NCBI RefSeq assembly: GCF_003951285.1
Contig: NZ_RXFQ01000015.1
Coordinates: 95,818-159,817, forward strand
Source of the DNA: Variovorax beijingensis
GTDB lineage: Bacteria > Pseudomonadota > Gammaproteobacteria > Burkholderiales > Burkholderiaceae_C
Direction of reading: 5' to 3'
DNA: 64,000 nt
Every line of letters begins with the position of its first letter. The stretch's first letter is position 1. The translations under genes were made by a program, and so were the position numbers. The notes beneath the pieces were generated by a model. The model was given only the letters and a program-made list of their open reading frames with translations. It did not search any database and had not been told where the DNA came from. Shown here in pieces: positions 1 to 11,900 of the stretch.

Positions 1-1
1 G

Positions 2-271
2 GTCTACGATGCGCTGGCCAACTCGCTGGTCGTGCCTGTCTCGGTCAGCACCAACGTCGCCAGCCGGCGCAACTGGATTGTTTCGAACGTGACAGTGGAC
101 GTGGCTCGCAGCGAGCCGAGCGCGCCCGGCGCGTACGTCCGCTATGTCGTGACTGTGACCTATCCGTACAGCGCGAACCGCTTGCTCCCCTCGATGCCAT
201 TGCTGGACACCAGCCAATGGATGCCCGACCAACTGCGAAGCCGGACAAGCGCCGCACTTCGTTCGTCCTGA
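2..271 (+). CDS. TadE-like pilus assembly protein, C-terminal part
   Basis: The frame is open from the left edge of the window, so the N-terminus lies outside; only about 89 residues are seen. The visible tail has a run of beta-strand-like residues and ends with a VTVTYPYS...LLP...PLL pattern like the C-terminus of TadE/TadF-type pseudopilin-like membrane proteins (family knowledge). It sits 15 bp upstream of a TadG-like gene in the same direction, which is the usual tadE-tadF-tadG order and supports the call. Such proteins are thought to be minor components of the Flp/Tad pilus machinery in the inner membrane and periplasm. The assignment rests on a short fragment plus context. Confidence 0.5.
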   Translation, partial: VYDALANSLVVPVSVSTNVASRRNWIVSNVTVDVARSEPSAPGAYVRYVVTVTYPYSANRLLPSMPLLDTSQWMPDQLRSRTSAALRSS

Positions 272-286
272 AGAAGCGCCGTCGAG

Positions 287-2338
287 ATGAACGCAGTACA
301 CCACCCTCTTTCGCTTCGCCGAAAACAGGCCCGCGGCTCCATCCTCATCAACACAGCCGTCGCGCTGAGCCTGATCGTCATCACGCTGATCGGCACCGAG
401 ATCGGTTTCATGTACTTCATGAAGCGGGAGTTCCAGAAGACGGCCGATCTCGCCGCGCTCGCGGGCGCGCAACAGGTGCGCGGCGGCTGCAGCGCGGCCA
501 CCACCGCGGCACAACTCAACGCCAACGGTGCCTCTGGCACGGACACCGGTCGCAACATGCCCGTGGGCCTTTCGCCATTGGCCCCTACCGAAGTCCAGTG
601 CGGTTACTGGGACAGGGTGACGAGTTTCCGGACACCTACTTCGACCGAGACCGAGAACGCGGTACGCGTGAGCTTCCAGAGAAACTCGCCGACCCTGCTG
701 TCCTTCTTTCTCGGCAACCGGACCATCGGCGTCACAGCCGTCGCCGCATTGAGTGCCCCGCTCGCCCAGTTCTCCGTAGGCAGCAAGCTGATCACGGTTG
801 GTGGCGACTCCACGCTTGGACGATTACTCAAGGGTATCGGCCTCGACCTCGGCGGCACTTCGCTTCTGGCCTACGACGGGCTTGCGCAGGCCAAGATCAC
901 GCCCGGCGGCCTGCTTGCGGCGCTCGGCATTCCGGTGGCCGCCGACATCGGTGTGGGAGAACTCAACACGCTGCTCGCCGGTCGCTCGGTGGCTCTGGGG
1001 GACCTGCTCAACGCCATCGTGACGCTGGCCGGCCAAGACAGCCTGCTGAGCAGCAACATCACGCTGTTGCAGGCCATCCAGGCCAAGCTCGGGCTGACCA
1101 ACCTCATGGTTCAACTGGGTTCGGTGGCCAACGGTCCACGTGGCCTGTTCGCAGAAATCACCTCGCCCGGCGGCAGCGGTGGCGGCGCGCTGAATTTGGG
1201 TGTGGACGCGCTGGACCTGCTCTATACCTCGATCGGCGTGGCGACCTCGCAACACGCGGTCGATGCGGGACTCAACCTCAACCTGCTATCGCTGGCCAAA
1301 GTAACGACGAAGGTATCGGTAGTCGAGCCGCCCTCCATTGCCATTGGCGGCGTCGGTGCCAAGGCCTACAACGCGCAGGTGCGCAGCTTCATTCATGTGA
1401 CGACGGATGCGGGCCTGCTCGGTGGGCTGCTTGCGCCTCTGGTCAAGCTCGACCTGCCGATCGTGCTCGATGCCGTCACGGCCACCGGCACGCTGGTGGA
1501 GATGTGCACGCCGGGGCTCCAGGACCCCGCAACCGGCAAGGACCGCGCGAGAATCAGCGTCCGCAGCGCAATCACCAATGTGTGCGTGGGGCAGATCGCT
1601 GCCGCGGATCTTTTCTCCAAGGCCCAGGTCTGCGAGTACCCGACGACGTTGAAATCTATGGAACTAATCAACGTCCTGGGCCTGCTGAAGGTGAACAGCT
1701 ATGTCGACCTCGACGGACTCGAGACGACGCCGATTCCGGAATTGATCCTCGCGGGAGGCGAAACCGGCACAACGCCGGTCAACAATCTCCAGCTAGGCAC
1801 GCTCGTGGCGGACCTCGTGGCGGAACTGACCCGGGTTCTCTTCGGCGGAACAGCGCCCACAGGCACCCCGACCGGCGCGCAACTGGACGCGCTCACCGAT
1901 CAGATGTGGAACGACACAGCCAGTCTCTGCACCCAAAACACCTCGGATTGCCGGGGGCAGCGCTATGCCAGCGCCCTGAACACCATCCGTCAGAACTCCG
2001 GGCAAAGCGGCCTGTTGACTGGTCTGCTGAACGGCGTGACTGATCTTGTTTCCGGACTGCTGAACGAGTGCACCGGCCTGCTCGGCATCGGTGGCAGCGA
2101 GACCGGTTGCAAAAACATGATCAGGGATGGGCTTTCAAACACCAGCAGCGGGGCCACAGGCGGTGCCGTCTCGAATGCGCTGTCGATGCTGACCGGTCTG
2201 CTCAAACCCGTCCTCAATGCCATCGGTGCATCAGTGCTCACGCCCCTTCTGGAAAGCGTGCTCGGCATCAACGTGGGCCAGACCGACGTGAATCTCAAGT
2301 CCCTCGACTGCAAGGCCCTGCCCATGCTGGTGTACTGA
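287..2338 (+). CDS. TadG-like membrane protein of the Tad pilus locus
   Basis: 683 residues. A short basic N-terminus (about 1-20) is followed by one hydrophobic segment (about 24-45, ILINTAVALSLIVITLIG) and the motif KTADLAALAGAQ, typical of TadG-like proteins where the helix runs into an extracytoplasmic helix. The rest is predicted extracytoplasmic, rich in Gly, Leu, Ala, Thr and Asn, with Cys residues that could form disulfides. Its role in Tad systems is poorly defined; it is an anchored envelope protein associated with pilus assembly. It follows the TadE-like fragment by 15 bp, so the two are probably co-transcribed. The C-terminal region (about 550-600) is rich in LLTGLL/LLNG stretches, faintly like the repeat protein further downstream; I attach no function to that. 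Confidence 0.6.
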   Translation: MNAVHHPLSLRRKQARGSILINTAVALSLIVITLIGTEIGFMYFMKREFQKTADLAALAGAQQVRGGCSAATTAAQLNANGASGTDTGRNMPVGLSPLAPTEVQCGYWDRVTSFRTPTSTETENAVRVSFQRNSPTLLSFFLGNRTIGVTAVAALSAPLAQFSVGSKLITVGGDSTLGRLLKGIGLDLGGTSLLAYDGLAQAKITPGGLLAALGIPVAADIGVGELNTLLAGRSVALGDLLNAIVTLAGQDSLLSSNITLLQAIQAKLGLTNLMVQLGSVANGPRGLFAEITSPGGSGGGALNLGVDALDLLYTSIGVATSQHAVDAGLNLNLLSLAKVTTKVSVVEPPSIAIGGVGAKAYNAQVRSFIHVTTDAGLLGGLLAPLVKLDLPIVLDAVTATGTLVEMCTPGLQDPATGKDRARISVRSAITNVCVGQIAAADLFSKAQVCEYPTTLKSMELINVLGLLKVNSYVDLDGLETTPIPELILAGGETGTTPVNNLQLGTLVADLVAELTRVLFGGTAPTGTPTGAQLDALTDQMWNDTASLCTQNTSDCRGQRYASALNTIRQNSGQSGLLTGLLNGVTDLVSGLLNECTGLLGIGGSETGCKNMIRDGLSNTSSGATGGAVSNALSMLTGLLKPVLNAIGASVLTPLLESVLGINVGQTDVNLKSLDCKALPMLVY

Positions 2339-2393
2339 GAACACGCGACCGATCACTGGCATACAGAGACAGATAGACAGACTGCACAACTAG

Positions 2394-3827
<1,434 letters not shown>

Positions 3828-3843
3828 ACTCACCCCGGTTCAA

Positions 3844-5397
3844 TCAGCGGTTCGCCAGCCGCGCGGCCCGGCGCAGCGGCGGGTTCGCCGCGGTTGCGGT
3901 GGCACCGCGGTCGGCCACAGGCTCGCTGGCGCAGCTTGCGTTGCTCGAGATGCACAGCGCGGTGAGCAGGCCGTCTTCGCTCAGCGCGGGCCGGTTCGGC
4001 GGGCCGAAGATGCGGTCGATCCAGGCATTGCTCGCCTCGGGGTCGATGCGCAGCTCGCCGGTGGTGCGCGCGAGGCGCAGCTCGGTGATGCGCAGGTCGA
4101 ACACGGCGTCGACGTAGTCGAACAGCAGGTTGTAGTAGTCGAGCTGCGCGTCGAGCACGGCGGGCAGTGTTTCGCGGCCGAACTCCATCAGCCGGCGGCG
4201 TCCGCGGAAGGCCTGGCCCGATGTGCTGACGGCTTCCATCAGCTGCCGCTCGCGCTCGCGTCCGGACACGGTGCGCGCCCATGAGGCCGAGGTGAGTTCC
4301 AGCAGGTTGAGCTTCACGCCTTCGAGCTTGGCTTCCTGGTTGGCGACTTCGGCCAGGGCCGACTTCAGACGCAGCTGGCGGTCGAAGCCGTTGCCGAAGT
4401 TCCAGTTGAGCTCGAAGGCCGCGCGCGTCGGGTCTTGCGGCGACACGCCGCGCGGGTCCTTGCTCTTGACGACCACCGCGTCCACGGTCGGCCAGATGCT
4501 GGCCTCCTGCTGGTCGACCAGGGCCTGGGCGCGCGCCACGCGGCCCTTGGCTTCGGCGATTTCGGTGCTGCGCTCCTCGGCACGGCGCAGGGCCTCTTCC
4601 TGCGAAGCGATGCGCCAGTACGCGGGCGCGGCCAGCACGGGCAGGGAATCGGTGTTGGGCGTGAACCTGAAGTAGGTGTTGAACTTGGCCAGCGCCTCGT
4701 CGCGCTGCGCCTGGAAGTCGGACTCGCGCGCGGCCACGCTGGCGCGGCGCGCGGCCGCCATGTTCAGGTCGTTCTCGCCGGCGGCGCCCAGCGCCACGCG
4801 GCGGGCCTCGGCCTTCGAGAGCTCGGCCACCACCTCGGTGGACTTGCGCGCGATCTGCTTCTTGAGGTCGTAGCGCTGCACCTGCAGGTAGGCGGTCAGC
4901 GCATCGAGCACCACCTTCTGCGAGGTGGTGACGACGGCCTCGCCGTCGGCCTGGTTGCCGGCCTCGGCGGCGCGCACCGCGGCGCTCATGGCGCCGCCGT
5001 CGATCAGGCTCAGGCGCGCCTCTGCGGTCAGCACGGTGTAGCTCTCGGTCTTGGCGTTGTCCGCGCCGCTGTTGTAGGTACCGGAAGCGGTGCCCATCTT
5101 GAAGCGCGGGTAGCGGGCCTTCTTGGCGGCATCCACGCCAAAGCTGCTGGTGTTGGCGGCGGCTTGCGCGGTCTGCACCTCGGGGTAGTCCTGCGACAGC
5201 GCAATGAGCGCCTGCTTCACGCGCTGCGCATAGCTGGCGGCGCCGATCGATGGCGCGGAAAGGCGGCGCGCCGGCTGCAGCTGCGCGGGCGCCTCCTGCG
5301 CGATGGCACCGGGAGGAAGCGCGAAGCTTGCGCACAGCACTGCGCAAAGAACACCGGGGCCCGTTCGGCGCCGGCCAGCCACGTTGCTGCCCATCAT
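3844..5397 (-). CDS. TolC-family outer membrane channel of a type I secretion system
   Basis: 517 residues. The N-terminus looks like a signal peptide (basic start, hydrophobic segment about 14-30, Ala-rich cleavage region near APAQ). The body has two long helical halves with repeated Ala/Glu/Arg heptad patterns (about 60-260 and 280-460), the expected OEP/TolC architecture. It would form the trimeric outer membrane exit duct. Its start overlaps the stop of the upstream HlyD gene by 4 bp (ATGA type), so translation is probably coupled. It is the last gene of the ABC-HlyD-TolC unit, matching type I systems in which all three components are encoded together. It converges with the sigma-54 activator, leaving 16 bp between them. 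Confidence 0.9.
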   Translation of the reverse strand: MMGSNVAGRRRTGPGVLCAVLCASFALPPGAIAQEAPAQLQPARRLSAPSIGAASYAQRVKQALIALSQDYPEVQTAQAAANTSSFGVDAAKKARYPRFKMGTASGTYNSGADNAKTESYTVLTAEARLSLIDGGAMSAAVRAAEAGNQADGEAVVTTSQKVVLDALTAYLQVQRYDLKKQIARKSTEVVAELSKAEARRVALGAAGENDLNMAAARRASVAARESDFQAQRDEALAKFNTYFRFTPNTDSLPVLAAPAYWRIASQEEALRRAEERSTEIAEAKGRVARAQALVDQQEASIWPTVDAVVVKSKDPRGVSPQDPTRAAFELNWNFGNGFDRQLRLKSALAEVANQEAKLEGVKLNLLELTSASWARTVSGRERERQLMEAVSTSGQAFRGRRRLMEFGRETLPAVLDAQLDYYNLLFDYVDAVFDLRITELRLARTTGELRIDPEASNAWIDRIFGPPNRPALSEDGLLTALCISSNASCASEPVADRGATATAANPPLRRAARLANR

Positions 5398-6800
5398 GGT
5401 TCGCGGAAGGCTTCGCGCCGCAGCTTGAGCACGGGACGAAGGATGTACCAGATGAACGGGTCGGTGCCCACCTTCAGGTCGACCTCCGATTCCATGCCGG
5501 CGGTGACGCGGTTTTCTTCGCGCCCCACGTAGGCCTGGTCGGTGCTGATGAGGATGCGGTAGTACGGCGCCGAGTTGGCAATGGCCGGGTCGCGGTCGGC
5601 ATCGGCGGCCACCAGGGTGACCTTGCCTTCGACCGCGCCGTAGCGCAGGTAGTCGTAGGCCGTGATCTTGACGCGCGCCGCCTGGCCGATCTCGACGAAG
5701 CCGCGGTCGTTCGGATTCAGGCGCGCCTCGATCATGATCTCGTCCTTGTCGGGCACCACCTCCATGATGGCTTCGCCGGGCTTGATGACCCAGCCGGGGC
5801 TGGCGCTGCGCAGCCCCTTGACGATGCCGTCGGCGGGCGCCTTCACCATGGTGCGGGAGCGCTGGGTGCGTGCGCGCGCGAGGTCTTCGCTCAGGCTGGC
5901 GAACTGGCGCTCCACCGCGGCCAGCTCGTCGGACGCGCGGCGCCGGAAGCGCCCTTCGGCCTCGGCCATCTTGGCCTGGGCCTCGGTGATGGCGGCACTC
6001 GCGGATATGGCGCCCTGGCGCGCCACGGCCAACTCGCTTCGCACACCTTCGACCTGCCGCCGCTTCTCGAGCACCTCGACCTGGCCGACCAGCTTTTCAT
6101 TGAGCAGCTGCTCGGAGATCTCGAGTTCCTTCTGCATCAATGCGAGGCGGTCGTTCAGGCCCTTGACCTTGGCCTGCTGCTCGAGCTGCTTGCTGCGCGC
6201 GCCCTCCAGGCCGGACACCGCGCCGGCCATCACGCCGCGCTGCTCGAGCGCGCGCGCCTCGTAGGCGCCGGTTTCGCCGTCGAGCACGCTCTCGTCGATG
6301 TCGGCGGCAAAGCTCTCGCGCCTGAGCGGCTGGCCGCGGCTCTCGGCCATGAGCCTAATGCGGGTGGCCTGGGTGGCGGCATGGCGCGCGGTGAGTTCCT
6401 CGAAATTGAGGCCGCTGCCGCCCAGGTCGATCTCCACCAGCGACTGGCCCTGCGTGACCCTGTCGCCTTCCTTGACCAGCACGTTGCTGACGATGCCGCC
6501 TTCCAGATGCTGGATCGACTTGACGCGGTCCGACGGGATCACGCGGCCCGGCGCCACCACCACGGTTTCCATGGGAAAGCCCAGGCCCACAACGGCCAGC
6601 AGCGCGACCGCGCCGCCAATCACCCACTGGCGGCGCTTGCCCCCCGGCCCTGTCTGCGCCGCGCGCTTGTGATCCTCGTCCTGCAGTATCTGCGGCAAAT
6701 CTGATTTCAAGTCGCGGTCCCCAATTTCTCTTCGATCGATCGGCTGCTCAGGCCATGGAACGGTTGGCGGCGGCGCCCTGCTGCGAATGCACCTCGGCAT
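5394..6800 (-). CDS. HlyD-family membrane fusion protein (type I secretion adaptor)
   Basis: Up to 468 residues. Seen: one transmembrane segment (WVIGGAVALLAVVGLGF) followed by the lipoyl/beta-barrel entry HLEGGIVSNVLVKEGD that marks HlyD/PrtE adaptors; a long coiled coil (about 140-300); a returning half-motif (PADGIVKGLR); and a C-terminal beta-barrel (PGEAIMEVVPDKDE). It links the inner membrane ABC exporter to TolC. The start is uncertain. The longest frame begins at 6800 and would overlap the ABC gene by 53 bp. A TTG at 6710 with GGGGAC upstream would give 438 residues starting LKSDLPQ, close to the usual family length, and lies 37 bp after the ABC stop. I favour the shorter form but give the full open frame. 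Confidence 0.88.
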   Translation of the reverse strand: MPRCIRSRAPPPTVPWPEQPIDRREIGDRDLKSDLPQILQDEDHKRAAQTGPGGKRRQWVIGGAVALLAVVGLGFPMETVVVAPGRVIPSDRVKSIQHLEGGIVSNVLVKEGDRVTQGQSLVEIDLGGSGLNFEELTARHAATQATRIRLMAESRGQPLRRESFAADIDESVLDGETGAYEARALEQRGVMAGAVSGLEGARSKQLEQQAKVKGLNDRLALMQKELEISEQLLNEKLVGQVEVLEKRRQVEGVRSELAVARQGAISASAAITEAQAKMAEAEGRFRRRASDELAAVERQFASLSEDLARARTQRSRTMVKAPADGIVKGLRSASPGWVIKPGEAIMEVVPDKDEIMIEARLNPNDRGFVEIGQAARVKITAYDYLRYGAVEGKVTLVAADADRDPAIANSAPYYRILISTDQAYVGREENRVTAGMESEVDLKVGTDPFIWYILRPVLKLRREAFREP

Positions 6801-8592
6801 CGTCCTCGCCCGCGGTGGAATCGGGGAGCGCCACCAGCGCCTTCTTCACGCCGAAGAGCTTCGGCACCATGACGGCGGCCGTGCCCTGTTCGACGTTGCC
6901 CTGCCCCGTCACGTGATAGACCACGCTGGCCGCCGACACGATGCGAAGCGAATGCGTGACCACCACCACGGTGCGCACCTTGGCCACCGCGAGCAGCGTG
7001 GCAAGCAGGGTGCGCTCGCTCTGGAAGTCGAGGTCGTTGCTGGGCTCGTCGAGCACCAGCACCGAGGGCTTGCGCAGGAAGCTCATAGCCAGCGCGAGCT
7101 TGCGCCGCTCGCCCACCGACAGGCCCGTGCCGCCCTCGCCCACCACGGTGCGGTAGCCGTCGGGCATGCGCGAGATGAAGTCGTGCGCGCCCGAGAGCTT
7201 GCAGGCCGCCACCACCTGCTCGTCGCTCTGGCCCGGGGCCGTGCGGCGCATGGTGTCGATCAGCGGTCCGCCGAACCAGTACACCTCCTGCGACAGGTAG
7301 CTGATCCAGCGCGAGAGCTCTTCGCGGCCGAATTGCGAAAGGTCGTACTCGCCGATGCTGATGACGCCGCGCGTGGGCGCGTACAGGCCCGAGAGCAGCT
7401 TGACCAGCGTCGACTTGCCGGCGCCGTTGCGCCCCACGATCACGTGCAGCCCGCCCGGCCCGATGTCCAGGTCGACGTTCTCCAGCACCGGCCGGTGCGC
7501 GTCTTCCGTGAAGCTGAAGCTCACGTCCTTCAGCGTGACGCGGCCCAGCGGCTGCGGCAGCGTCATGCCGGTGGGCGCCTTTTCGACCGGCTCGCCAAGC
7601 ACCGTCTCGAGCCGCTTGGCCGCTTCCTTGGCCGCGGCCAGCGAGCGCCAGCTCGAGACCAGGCCGGCCACCGGCTGCAGCGCCTTGAGGGCCAGCATGT
7701 TGGAGGCGACCAGGCCGCCCACCGTCATCCATTGCTCCATCACCGAAATGGCGCCCACCGTGACCACGATGACCGAGAAGACCATCATCAGCACGGTGGT
7801 GCCGTCGCGCGCGGTTTCGATCTGCCCGTTCTTGCTGAAGCTCTCGCTCAGCCAGGAGTTGTACGACTGGCGCCACATCTCGATGGTGGGACCGTCGTTG
7901 GCCTGCGTCTTGAGCGTTTCGCGCGCGTTGCAGATTTCCGAGGTCATGCGGTCGAGGCCGCGGCCGCGCTGCACTTCCTCGACCCGTCCGCTGCGCACCT
8001 CGTCGGCCCACCACCAGGCCAGGAAGACCATGATGCCAAGGAACAGCACCACCACCGGCAGGACCGGCAGGGCCACGATGCCGATCACGGCCAGTGCAAA
8101 GACCGCCATCGGCAGATCGAAGATCGATTGCGCCAGGCCACCGGTGACGGTGCCGCGCACCGAGGCCACGTCGCGGAAGAACTGGTGCCAGATCGAGGCC
8201 GGGCGCGCTTCGAGCGCGCGCAGCGGCCGATTCAGCATCGAATGCAGCAGCGCGCCCGACACGCCGTGGTCGATGATGGCGCCCGCATTGCGCAAGAGGC
8301 GCGAACGCCCCGAGCGCAGCCAGAACTCGATGCACAGGAAGAACAGGATGCCGCACACCAGCGCGGCCAGCGTCGAGACGCCGCTGCGCGACAGCACGCG
8401 GTCATACACCTGGAGCAGGAAGATCGATGGCAGCAGGCCGAAGAGGCTGATGGGCAGCGACCGCCAGGCCGCGCTCTTGACCAGCGGGTAGGCGGCCCGG
8501 AACGCCGTGTGCAGGGCACCCGCGTACGGGCTCGCACCTGATTCTTCGGGCACCTCGGCCACCAATTGGCTGGGCAAGAGAAACTTGATCAT
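6748..8592 (-). CDS. Type I secretion ABC transporter, fused permease and ATPase
   Basis: 614 residues, the size of PrtD/HlyB-type exporters without an N-terminal peptidase domain. Residues about 40-330 form the six-helix exporter domain (SIFLLQVYDRVLSRSG is the characteristic first-helix motif). The ATPase follows: Walker A GRNGAGKST (about 385-393), ABC signature LSVGE in place of LSGGQ (about 490), Walker B VLVLDEPSNDLD (about 515) and switch His in VVVTHS. The signature deviates (Val for Gly, Glu for Gln), as seen in some PrtD-like exporters. It would power one-step export of an unfolded substrate from cytoplasm to outside; the repetitive protein encoded upstream on the same strand is the obvious candidate substrate. 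Export specificity is inferred from context. Confidence 0.92.
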   Translation of the reverse strand: MIKFLLPSQLVAEVPEESGASPYAGALHTAFRAAYPLVKSAAWRSLPISLFGLLPSIFLLQVYDRVLSRSGVSTLAALVCGILFFLCIEFWLRSGRSRLLRNAGAIIDHGVSGALLHSMLNRPLRALEARPASIWHQFFRDVASVRGTVTGGLAQSIFDLPMAVFALAVIGIVALPVLPVVVLFLGIMVFLAWWWADEVRSGRVEEVQRGRGLDRMTSEICNARETLKTQANDGPTIEMWRQSYNSWLSESFSKNGQIETARDGTTVLMMVFSVIVVTVGAISVMEQWMTVGGLVASNMLALKALQPVAGLVSSWRSLAAAKEAAKRLETVLGEPVEKAPTGMTLPQPLGRVTLKDVSFSFTEDAHRPVLENVDLDIGPGGLHVIVGRNGAGKSTLVKLLSGLYAPTRGVISIGEYDLSQFGREELSRWISYLSQEVYWFGGPLIDTMRRTAPGQSDEQVVAACKLSGAHDFISRMPDGYRTVVGEGGTGLSVGERRKLALAMSFLRKPSVLVLDEPSNDLDFQSERTLLATLLAVAKVRTVVVVTHSLRIVSAASVVYHVTGQGNVEQGTAAVMVPKLFGVKKALVALPDSTAGEDDAEVHSQQGAAANRSMA

Positions 8593-8672
8593 GGGAAAGG
8601 GCCGATCCGTCAGGCAATGACGCCTGCGCCATTATCGACTGTTACCCAGTTGTTACAAGACAAAATCTATGC

Positions 8673-8969
8673 TTACGGAGCGCTGCAGCGTGACATACGT
8701 CTCAGCGTGTGCGACACCGATTCGGCATTGGCCCCGGCGGCGTCCTTGGCGGCCTCGACGGACAGGCTGCAGTCCGCCGCTTTTCTTGCCATGACCGGCG
8801 CCGCCTCGTGCTTTGGCAGTCCCTGCGCCAGCACCAGCGCGACGTTGGCGCACAGCAACATGCAAAGCAGCCATGCGCAAAACAGCTGCAGCCAGCCCAG
8901 CCACCACCGGCGCTGCGGCGCGGCCTCGCGGCGGTAGGGCAAAGAGGCTTGTGCGTTCAGTTTGATCAT
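8673..8969 (-). CDS. 98-residue single-pass membrane protein, unknown
   Basis: The start ATG overlaps the stop of the upstream MurF-like gene (ATGA), which indicates translational coupling and picks this start over the much longer open frame. The product has a basic N-terminus (YRREAAPQRR), one strong hydrophobic helix (about 23-48, WWLGWLQLFCAWLLCMLLCA) and a polar Ala/Glu/Ser-rich tail of about 50 residues with one isolated Cys. N-in topology with a periplasmic tail is likely by the positive-inside rule. I do not recognise the family. Its position between the MurF-like fusion and the ABC exporter suggests an accessory role for that cluster, for example anchoring or partner contact, but nothing in the sequence shows a biochemical activity. 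Confidence 0.6.
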   Translation of the reverse strand: MIKLNAQASLPYRREAAPQRRWWLGWLQLFCAWLLCMLLCANVALVLAQGLPKHEAAPVMARKAADCSLSVEAAKDAAGANAESVSHTLRRMSRCSAP

Positions 8970-11900
8970 GGCAATGCTTTCAAAACCCGGGCCAGCCGGG
9001 ACAGGCCGACACCGGCGGAACTCTTGGCCAGCACCCAGTCGCCCGGCTGCAGCAGGCCGCCCAGCGCGGTGGACAGATCGGACACATCGACGAACCAGTG
9101 CGAGCGGACCTTGGTGCGGATGCGCGCATGCAGTGCCCGCATCAGCGGGCCGCACAGCAGCACGCGGTCGGGTTGGGATGCCAGCAGCTCGGGCTCCAGG
9201 TCGAGGTGGTGCCGCTGCGCGGCGGGGCCGAGCTCCTGCATGTCGCCGAGGATCGCCACGCGCCGTGCGGGCTCGCAGGGCGCCTGCGACAGCAGCTCGA
9301 GCGCGGCGCGCATGGAACTCGGGTTGGCGTCGTAGGTCTCGTCGATCAGCTTGAAGCTGCCCCCGCCGATGTGGATGGTGTGCAGCGCGCCGCGTCCGCC
9401 CGGCGGCTCGAAGTGCGCGAAGGGCTCGACCGCGGCAGCCAGCTTCAGGCGCATCGCCTGCAGGGCCGCCAGCGCGGCCACGGCGCTCGCGCCCATGTGG
9501 CGCCCCGGCGCATTGAGCCGAAGCTGGAACGGCTCGCCGTGCACCTGTGCCTGCACCTCGCCGTGGTCGAACGAGAGCAGCCGTACGTCGGCATCCTTGT
9601 GCTCGCCATAGGTCACGATCTGGAGTTGGTGCGCCATGGCGGCTTCGGCGAAGGTCGCGAACTCGGGGAGGTCGCGGTTCAGCACCGCGCTGTCGCCGGG
9701 CGCCATGCCCTCGAAGATGCGGCTGTCCAAGCGCGCTGCGGCTTCCGAAGGCCCGCGGTGCTTTTGCGACGCGGCCGACAGCCCCGTCACCACGGCCAGC
9801 ATCGGCCGCACCAGCTGCGTCGAAGCCAGCATGTGCGGCGAGCCCATTTCCAGCACCCAGTAGGCCGCATGCCGCGGCATGCAGGTCAGGTTCCAGGCCA
9901 TGCCCGAGGGCAGGCTGACGTTGCCTTCGGGCCGGCCGACCTCGCCCCATACGGCCAGGGCGTCGGCCAGCATCGCGGCCACGGTGCTGCCGGCCGTGCC
10001 GCTGCCCAGCACGCCGCAGACGCGCCCCGTGAATTCGGTGCGCGCATGCGCGCCCAGCGCAAGCACGGCCTGCAGCACGTCGGGCACCTGGAGCACGGGG
10101 ACCCGCTTGTCGAGATGCGGTGCGGGATCGGTGCACAGCACGGCGGCTGCCGGCTGCAACACGCCCTTGAGCGCCACCGCGGCCAGTGGCGCCTTCGAGG
10201 GCCGCGCCTGGTGCTCGAACACCACGCGGCCCTTGCGCAGGAAAGAGCGCTGCGTCACGCCGCTGGCGCGCCAGCCGTCTTCCGGGCGCACCACCCATTC
10301 GCCGCCGGTCACCCGCGCCATTTCGCTCGCGGTCCAGGCGGCGGCGCCGTCGTCTCTCGCGCTGCCGGCGCCGGGCACGGCCGGGCGCTCCAGCAGGTAG
10401 CGGCGATAGGCCACGAAGCCCGACACGTACTGCGCCACGTCGTCGATGCGCACCCGGAACGCGTGGTGCCGGATGAAGAAGGAACCGACGATGGTGGAGG
10501 GCCGGCGGAAGTACATCGCCATCTCGGGCCAGAAGAAGCCGTTCTGCAGGTAGTGGGCGCGGTACTCCAGCGCGCGGTAGAACTTCTCGGTGTCGAGCTC
10601 GTCGAGCAGGTGCCGCATGGCGGGCGTGGCCTCCAGCCGCTGCAGCATCTGCTGGGCCGCGAGCATGAGTTCGAGCAGCGTCGGAAAGGTGGTCTTGCGG
10701 TCGAGCACGAAGTCCAGGTACCCGGCCACGTTCTGCAGGCCGAAGCGAAAGTACTTTTCCTGCGGGCTCCAGCGCGTGAGTTCGTTGACGCAGCAGCTCA
10801 GCCAGTGGTCGTGCGCCTGCCAGTGCTGGCTTGCAATGAAGTGGTCGAAGGCCTTCTCGACCACGGCGAGCCACCTTGCATCGCGCGTGAGGCCGTACAG
10901 GCGCATGAGGCCGTAGGCGGCCTCGCCGTCGTAGTAGATGATGCGCGAGGCCTGCTTCACGCGCAGGTCGCCGGCATGGAGCACGTGGCTGAAGCTGCCG
11001 GTGGCGCCATCCTGCAGCGACGCGATGCCCAGCGCCAGCTTCTCCAGCAGCGGCAGCCAGTCGCGCGTGTCCATCGCCTCGCAGTACTTCACCAGGGCCA
11101 GCACGCAGGCGGCGTTGCCGCCCAGCCTGATTTCTTCGCCGGTGTCGACGAGGAAAGCGACCTCGGTGCCGTCGGCGAGCGTGTAGCTGCGGATGAGCGT
11201 GTTCGCGAGATGGTCGAGCGCGCGGTCGATGGCCAGGCGCAGCTTGTCGTCGCGCATGAGTTCCCACGCTTCGATCATGGCGCTGAGCACGCTCGCATGG
11301 CGCATGGCGTCGTAGGTCGGAATGCGGCGGTCGAAGCACGGGAAGTAGCCGTACACGAAGAGCCCGTCGTCCTGCACCTGGCGCGCAAGGTACGAGGCGC
11401 CGCTGCGCACCAGGTCGAGCGCCGATTGCGGCGCGAGTGCCGGCGCCTGGCGGCGTCCGGCATCGAGCCCCGTGCCCACGAGCTTGTGCACCACGCAGTC
11501 GGCCTGGCAGAACACGCCCACCGTCGCGAGCAGGTAGACCCGCCGGTCGGCCGGCAGCTCGAGCGTGAGCGCGCGTGCGAAGCGCGCCTGGGCATAGGCC
11601 TCGAAGTTGCGCGCATTCACCACGGCATGCGCAATGGTCGAATCGCCGCTCAGCATGGCGTTGGCGTTGAGCTCCTGCTCGGTGAACGCGGTCTCGAAGT
11701 CCTGGTCGAAGGCCAGGCCGAGGCGGAAGTAGTTGCGCTTGACGCCGGCGAGCTGGGCCTTGAACTGCGCCCAGTCCATCGGGCTTGCGCCCTCGACCCA
11801 GTCGATGCGCAGCCATGGCGAGACGATGCCGCAGTCGCGCACCCAGCGCTCGACGGCCTCGGCGCCTTCATTCCACGCGGTTTCGAAATCGGCCGCGCGC